This document shows, one piece after another, positions 59,707 through 64,000 of a DNA stretch of 64,000 nucleotides. A program made the translations under genes and the position numbers. The notes beneath the pieces are model-generated. The model was not told the origin of the DNA. It worked only from the letters and a program-made list of their open reading frames with translations, and made no database searches. The stretch is from DUPU01 sp050952465 (GTDB taxonomy: Bacteria > Bacillota > Dehalobacteriia > Dehalobacteriales > Dehalobacteriaceae), in contig JBMNKZ010000009.1 in NCBI GenBank assembly GCA_050952465.1, forward strand, positions 186,001 to 250,000. Reading direction: 5' to 3'. How positions within the stretch are numbered: the first letter of the stretch is position 1; each line of letters starts with the position of its first letter.

Positions 59707-60642
59707 ATGCGGGTAGTATTTATGGGAAGCCCGGATTTTGCCCTGCCATGTTTGGATAAACTCCTGCAGTCACCTTATCAGGTGACGGCGGTTGTTACGC
59801 AGCCGGACAGGCCTAAGGGCAGAGGAAAAAAACTGACATTTACCCCTGTGAAGGAAAAGGCCTTGGAAAAAGGCATTCCGGTACTTCAACCGGAAAAAAT
59901 AAATAATCCGGAATTTATTGAGAAATTAAAAACAATGGCACCGGACGTATTTGTGGTGGTAGCCTTTGGCCAGATCTTGAAGCAGGAATTATTGAATTTA
60001 CCTGCCTTAGGCTGTATTAATGTTCATGCCTCATTACTTCCTAAATACCGGGGGGCCGCACCCATTCACTGGGCAATTATCAATGGGGAAAAGGAAACCG
60101 GTGTCACTACTATGTTTATGGATCAGGGCATGGATACCGGGGATATGATTTTAAAGAAAAGAATCCCCATTGGAGAAGAGGATACCACCGGCCTCATCCA
60201 TGACAAATTGGCAGAAGCTGGTGGGGAACTGCTAATAGAAACTCTGGAACTGCTCCTAAACAAGAAGGTACCAAGGGAAACCCAAGATCATGAACTTGCT
60301 ACCTATGCGCCAATTTTGACCCGGGAACATGAGCTGATCGATTGGACCAAAACTGACCGGGAGGTGCATAATTTAGTGCGTGGTATGAATCCTTGGCCAG
60401 GGGCATATACTACTTTTGAAAATAAAATAGTGAAAATATGGGAAGCTAAAGTAATTGAGGATGTTAGCGAAGAAGCCAAACCTGGGACGGTTCTTAGCGT
60501 CGTGAACGGGGAAGGTATATGTGTGAAGTGCGGCCAGGGGGCTTTATTAGTAAGCCTCCTTCAACCTCAGGGGAAACAAGCTATGGCTGGAGATGCCTGG
60601 GCCCGGGGAGCTAGGTTCAAGAAGGGCAGCACCTTGGGATGA
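59707..60642 (+). CDS. fmt: Methionyl-tRNA formyltransferase
   Basis: A 311-residue enzyme that formylates initiator Met-tRNA. The N-terminal hydrolase-like domain shows VVFMGSPDFALPCLDKLL and the active-site segment NVHASLLPKYRGAAPIHW with FMDQGMDTGD. The C-terminal OB-like domain begins near NLVRGMNPWPGAYT. It is paired with def, which removes the same group. AGAAGGTGG lies before the ATG. Confidence 0.95.
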   Translation: MRVVFMGSPDFALPCLDKLLQSPYQVTAVVTQPDRPKGRGKKLTFTPVKEKALEKGIPVLQPEKINNPEFIEKLKTMAPDVFVVVAFGQILKQELLNLPALGCINVHASLLPKYRGAAPIHWAIINGEKETGVTTMFMDQGMDTGDMILKKRIPIGEEDTTGLIHDKLAEAGGELLIETLELLLNKKVPRETQDHELATYAPILTREHELIDWTKTDREVHNLVRGMNPWPGAYTTFENKIVKIWEAKVIEDVSEEAKPGTVLSVVNGEGICVKCGQGALLVSLLQPQGKQAMAGDAWARGARFKKGSTLG

Positions 60643-60653
60643 GGGAAGAAGGC

Positions 60654-61418
60654 ATGAAAACAAAAAAAAGGCTCTTTATCGGCCTTCTTTTAGTTAGTCT
60701 TTTGCTTGTAATGGGCTTAGTAATTTTGATTTGGTTTTTGGCTGTGAACCGGGAAATATTCTTTTATCGGATTCTACTGGTGGTCTTTGGGGTTTTCCTT
60801 TTAGGCCTGGTGGTGATGGTTGGACTGGGGATTTTTGGCATGGTGCTAACCCTTTATCAGTCTAAGGCGATTCCTTCCATGGAGGGCTTCACCCGCATTG
60901 CTACCAACCTATTATTTCCTTTAGTTTTAGGTATTGGTCATTTATTCGGGTTAGACAAAAACCAGATTAAAGGTTCTTTTATTGAGGTTAATAACCAGAT
61001 GGTGCATACCCACGGCTTAAATATTAAACCGGGCCAAATTATGGTACTGGCTCCCCATTGTTTGCAGAAAAGCACCTGTCCCCATAAAATTACCATGGAT
61101 GTGATGAATTGCCGGCGTTGTGGGGCATGCAGCATCAACGCTTTACTGGATTTGACCGAAAAATATGGTGTTTCTTTGGTAGTGGCTACCGGTGGGACTT
61201 TAGCGCGAAAATTCATCGAAAGATATCGTCCCCGGGCCATAGTTGCTATTGCCTGTGAGCGGGATTTAACCAGCGGTATTATAGATGTGAATCCCTTACC
61301 GGTTTTAGGTGTGTTGAACCAAAGGCCGGAAGGGCCTTGTTTAAATACCACCGTTTCTATTGACCAGGTAGAAGATGCTATTAATTTCTTTTTACAAAGT
61401 AATGGAGAAGAAAAGTAA
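60654..61418 (+). CDS. DUF116 family membrane protein
   Basis: A 254-residue protein from ATG 60654; an in-frame ATG at 60639 overlaps the fmt stop. Two hydrophobic segments (about residues 5-30 and 40-70) anchor it. The soluble part has APHCLQKSTCPHKI and NCRRCGACSINALLDL, cysteines that look able to hold a metal or cluster, and AIVAIACERDLTSGI. DUF116 proteins are conserved beside fmt and rsmB in many Clostridia; function is unknown. Confidence 0.85.
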   Translation: MKTKKRLFIGLLLVSLLLVMGLVILIWFLAVNREIFFYRILLVVFGVFLLGLVVMVGLGIFGMVLTLYQSKAIPSMEGFTRIATNLLFPLVLGIGHLFGLDKNQIKGSFIEVNNQMVHTHGLNIKPGQIMVLAPHCLQKSTCPHKITMDVMNCRRCGACSINALLDLTEKYGVSLVVATGGTLARKFIERYRPRAIVAIACERDLTSGIIDVNPLPVLGVLNQRPEGPCLNTTVSIDQVEDAINFFLQSNGEEK

Positions 61419-61420
61419 AC

Positions 61421-61455
61421 TGTCATTCTGAGCTTGGCGAAGGATCTATGACACA
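61421..61455. repeat. TGTCATTCTGAGC-type dispersed repeat
   Basis: TGTCATTCTGAGCTTGGCGA followed by AGGATCT matches a repeat pattern seen between genes in many bacteria. It lies 2 bp after the DUF116 stop. Confidence 0.5.
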
Positions 61456-61511
61456 GTATTTTCATGTAATAAATTAAAATAAAGTTTATTCAAGGGAGGT
61501 TTGAAAACACA

Positions 61512-62204
61512 ATGTTTTTTTGGGACCCTACATTTATTTTATTGATTCCTGGTATTATCATTGCGGCTTGGGCCCAGCACAAGGTAACTGCTACCTTTGA
61601 TAAATATTACCGGGTAGGGGCTATAAGCGGTATTACAGCTGCCCAAGCAGCCCGGCGCATTTTAAATCAAAAAGGCTTGGAGCATGTTTCCGTTGAAGTT
61701 GTTCCCGGTAAACTATCGGATCATTATGATCCCCGGGTTAAGGCTCTTCGCCTGTCCCAAACGGTATATCACAGCAGTTCCCTGGCTGCCATCGGTGTGG
61801 CGGCTCACGAAGCGGGCCATGCCATGCAGCATGATGAAGGCTATGTCCCTTTGTCTATTAGATCCAGCCTAGTGCCGGTAGCCCAGTTCGGGAGCAATGC
61901 TGCCTGGATTTTATTGATCTTAGGTTTCATTTTGGGGAATCCGCTATTAGCCCAGGTTGGTGTTTACGCTTTTGCCGGGGTAGTTTTATTCCAGCTGGTA
62001 ACTCTGCCGGTGGAATACAATGCTTCCAGCCGGGCTTTAGCTCTCTTAGAAGGCGGGGGTTATCTTACCCGGCAGGAAATTCCCCAAACCAAAAAAGTAT
62101 TAGATGCAGCGGCTCTTACTTATGTAGCGGCAGCTTTAATGGGGATTCTGCAATTAGTACGTCTTTTAATTATTTCCGGAATGTTAGGGAGAAATGATGA
62201 ATAG
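61512..62204 (+). CDS. Neutral zinc metallopeptidase, YugP family, membrane-bound
   Basis: A 230-residue membrane protein. The zinc motif HEAGH is at residues 99-103 (GVAAHEAGHAMQH), between an N-terminal hydrophobic segment and several C-terminal ones (AWILLILGFILGNPLL and following). A further possible metal ligand lies in LPVEYNASSRAL. This is the Zn_peptidase_2/YugP family; its substrates are unknown. GGGAGG precedes the ATG, and it overlaps rsmB by 11 bases. Confidence 0.9.
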   Translation: MFFWDPTFILLIPGIIIAAWAQHKVTATFDKYYRVGAISGITAAQAARRILNQKGLEHVSVEVVPGKLSDHYDPRVKALRLSQTVYHSSSLAAIGVAAHEAGHAMQHDEGYVPLSIRSSLVPVAQFGSNAAWILLILGFILGNPLLAQVGVYAFAGVVLFQLVTLPVEYNASSRALALLEGGGYLTRQEIPQTKKVLDAAALTYVAAALMGILQLVRLLIISGMLGRNDE

Positions 62205-63597
62205 AAGTGTGAAAAAAGGGCAGTCTCCTAGGGAGACAGCCCTCATCATTATGCATCAAGTTTCAGAAAAGTGTGCATATGCTAACTTGGAATTAAATAA
62301 GGTGTTGAGCCGGAAGGATTTAAGCCCATTGGATCGGTCATTTATTACGGAATTGGTCTATGGTGCTATTCGGATGCAGGGTACTATTGATTATATTTTA
62401 GGTTTATACATAAAGAAGCCGCTGACGAGTCTTCCCATTTGGATTCTTCTTATTCTCAGAATGGGAGTATATCAAATTATGTTTTTGGACAAGGTACCGG
62501 ATCGAGCGGCGGTTAATGAGTCCGTGAACCTGGCTAAAAAATATGGACATGCCGGCACTGTAAAATTTGTCAACGGAGTCTTAAGAAATGTCTCCCGGGG
62601 CAAAGAAAATATAAAATATCCTTCCATAGAGGAAGATCCGGTGGGGCATATTGCATCTCATTATTCCCATCCCCGCTGGATGGTGGAGTGTTGGATCAAA
62701 GAATTTGGACTGGAGGAAACCATTAATCTTTGTTCCTGGAACAATACCTCTCCTCAGGTGACGATTCGGACTAATACTCTAAAGATTACTCGGGATGAAC
62801 TGATGAGACGGCTGGAAAAAGAAGGAGTAAAAACCTCTCCCGGCCGCTATCTGCCGGAAAGCATTATCCTAGAGGGAATTGTCTCCCTGAGCTCTCTTCC
62901 TTCTTACCAGGAAGGATTGTTTCAGGTGCAGGATGAGGGTTCCATGATGGTTACCCATGTTCTTAGCCCCAAACCCGGGAGCAAAATGATAGATACCTGT
63001 GCCGCTCCGGGGGGGAAAACTACCCATGCCGCAGAGCTTATGGAGAATCAAGGAGAAATTAAAGCCTTTGACATTCATCCCCATAAGCTAGCCTTGATTG
63101 AGGAAAGCTGTAAGCGTTTAGGGATAAATATTGTAGAAGCAAGGGCGGAAGATGCTATAAAGCTTCCGGACACCTTAGAGCAGTGGGCAGATTTTTGCTT
63201 GGTTGATGCTCCTTGTTCCGGTTTAGGGGTCTTAAGGCGGAGACCGGATGCCCGCTGGAAAAAGGAAGCAACAGATATTCTCCAATTAGTGGAAATACAA
63301 AAGAAAATTTTAAGCTCCGCGGCGAAAACTCTCCGCCCCGGGGGAGTTTTGGTCTACTCGACCTGTACCGTAACCAAAGAAGAGAATCAGTCTATGGTTA
63401 ACTGGTTTTTAGGAAACCATCCTGATTTCAGCCTGGAGCGGATTCCCGATGTAGCGGTTAGGTCAGTAGGAACGGGATTTTCTTCAGGGGAATTACCTTT
63501 TGATGAAGCATCTCTTCAATCCGGCATGGTACAGCTCTTGCCCCATCTCCATGGTACAGATGGCTTATTTATGGCCCGGATGAGGAGGAAAGAATAA
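62194..63597 (+). CDS. rsmB: 16S rRNA (cytosine-967 C5) methyltransferase RsmB
   Basis: A 467-residue two-domain enzyme. A NusB-like RNA-binding domain (residues about 1-145, RETALIIMHQVSEKCAYANL) precedes the methyltransferase with the AdoMet loop DTCAAPGGKTTHAAELM, DAPCSGLGVLRRRPDARW and the catalytic cysteine in LVYSTCTVTKEENQ. The start is ATG 62194 or 62197, inside the peptidase gene end. It belongs to the standard fmt-rsmB-rlmN order. Confidence 0.95.
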   Translation: MMNRSVKKGQSPRETALIIMHQVSEKCAYANLELNKVLSRKDLSPLDRSFITELVYGAIRMQGTIDYILGLYIKKPLTSLPIWILLILRMGVYQIMFLDKVPDRAAVNESVNLAKKYGHAGTVKFVNGVLRNVSRGKENIKYPSIEEDPVGHIASHYSHPRWMVECWIKEFGLEETINLCSWNNTSPQVTIRTNTLKITRDELMRRLEKEGVKTSPGRYLPESIILEGIVSLSSLPSYQEGLFQVQDEGSMMVTHVLSPKPGSKMIDTCAAPGGKTTHAAELMENQGEIKAFDIHPHKLALIEESCKRLGINIVEARAEDAIKLPDTLEQWADFCLVDAPCSGLGVLRRRPDARWKKEATDILQLVEIQKKILSSAAKTLRPGGVLVYSTCTVTKEENQSMVNWFLGNHPDFSLERIPDVAVRSVGTGFSSGELPFDEASLQSGMVQLLPHLHGTDGLFMARMRRKE

Positions 63598-63601
63598 ATT
63601 T

Positions 63602-64000
63602 ATGCTCATAGATTTATTAGGTGCTGATTTAGAAGAGATGAAAGTTTTGATGGATAAGTTAAACCTTCCCCTATTTCGGGCAAAGCAGATATTTCACTGG
63701 GTGCACGGTAAAGGGGTACAGGCATTTCATGAAATGAGTAATATTCCTCAAAATACCAGGGAGATTATACAGGAGCATAGTTTTATTTCAGCACCGGAAG
63801 TAGTGGCAAAATCACGATCCCAACAGGGGGATACGGTAAAATTTCTCCTAAAATTTCCGGATGGAGTGATGGTGGAAACGGTGTTAATGACATACGAGCG
63901 GGAAGAGAGCAGGAATCGAAATACCGTTTGTGTCAGCACTCAGGCGGGATGTAATATGGGCTGTGTTTTTTGTGCTACCGGAATTTCCGGCATGGAAAGG
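63602..64000 (+). CDS. rlmN: 23S rRNA / tRNA adenine-C2 methyltransferase RlmN (partial)
   Basis: The first 133 codons of a radical-SAM methyltransferase, cut by the window end. The N-terminal helical domain (LFRAKQIFHWVHGKGVQAFH) is complete, followed by VETVLMTYEREESRNRNTVC and the radical-SAM cluster motif CNMGCVFCATG. The ATG at 63602 lies 5 bp after the rsmB stop, with the GAGGAGGAAAG box inside rsmB. Confidence 0.95.
   Translation, partial: MLIDLLGADLEEMKVLMDKLNLPLFRAKQIFHWVHGKGVQAFHEMSNIPQNTREIIQEHSFISAPEVVAKSRSQQGDTVKFLLKFPDGVMVETVLMTYEREESRNRNTVCVSTQAGCNMGCVFCATGISGMER

Overview
The window looks like a chromosomal segment of a low-to-moderate GC, probably spore-forming anaerobe of the Clostridia (Peptococcaceae/Desulfitobacteriaceae-like). 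The pointers are strong AGGAGG-type ribosome sites with many TTG/GTG starts, PyrR attenuators, class 1B dihydroorotate dehydrogenase (PyrD plus PyrK), YteA, RemA and RqcH, and an accessory set typical of selenium-dependent molybdenum hydroxylases. No species is assigned.

Layout. 1-4.9 kb: a molybdate-binding protein gene (modA, cut by the window edge) is divergent from a molybdenum/selenium cofactor cassette (yqeC, mocA, a yqeB-xdhC fusion, a lone XdhC N-domain, and a frameshifted MoeA-like gene). Two ModE-type operators lie between them. 4.9-23.5 kb: catabolic island 1 holds an IclR regulator, aspartate ammonia-lyase (frameshifted), a cyclic amidohydrolase, two complete three-subunit molybdenum hydroxylases, aspartate carbamoyltransferase and a five-gene branched-chain-amino-acid-type ABC importer. 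23.6-30.3 kb: housekeeping genes (DUF5665, yteA, lspA, rluD) and a pyr operon, pyrR-pyrK-pyrD-pyrF-pyrE, with two PyrR attenuators but no pyrB, pyrC or carAB. 30.6-36.25 kb: a nested mobile-element block. An IS1182-like element, partly duplicated in tandem, is interrupted by a 3.2 kb three-gene transposon with clear terminal repeats and target duplications. 36.7-48.9 kb: catabolic island 2 holds a deaminase-type amidohydrolase, a TAXI TRAP transporter, a third molybdenum hydroxylase, a second IclR regulator, a second PyrK/PyrD pair and a UbiX-type flavin prenyltransferase. 48.9-64 kb: ordinary housekeeping genes (rqcH, yicC, mihF-like, remA, gmk, rpoZ, coaBC, metK, tRNA-Thr, priA, def, fmt, DUF116, zinc peptidase, rsmB, rlmN).

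How it may work together (inference). The two islands look like one regulon for importing and breaking down N-heterocycles. Molybdenum hydroxylases oxidise the ring, a PyrD/PyrK-type flavoenzyme handles a dihydropyrimidine-like redox step, the cyclic amidohydrolase opens the ring, and PyrB running backwards could release carbamoyl phosphate and aspartate, with AspA turning aspartate into fumarate and ammonia. An identical-format 15-bp palindrome, TTCCG-N5-CGGAA, sits upstream of aspA, the first molybdenum hydroxylase and the island 2 amidohydrolase, and probably marks the IclR regulon. The substrate cannot be named from sequence alone.

Three one-base indels, all in homopolymers, break two genes in the first 7 kb. 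They may be assembly errors rather than true pseudogenes.
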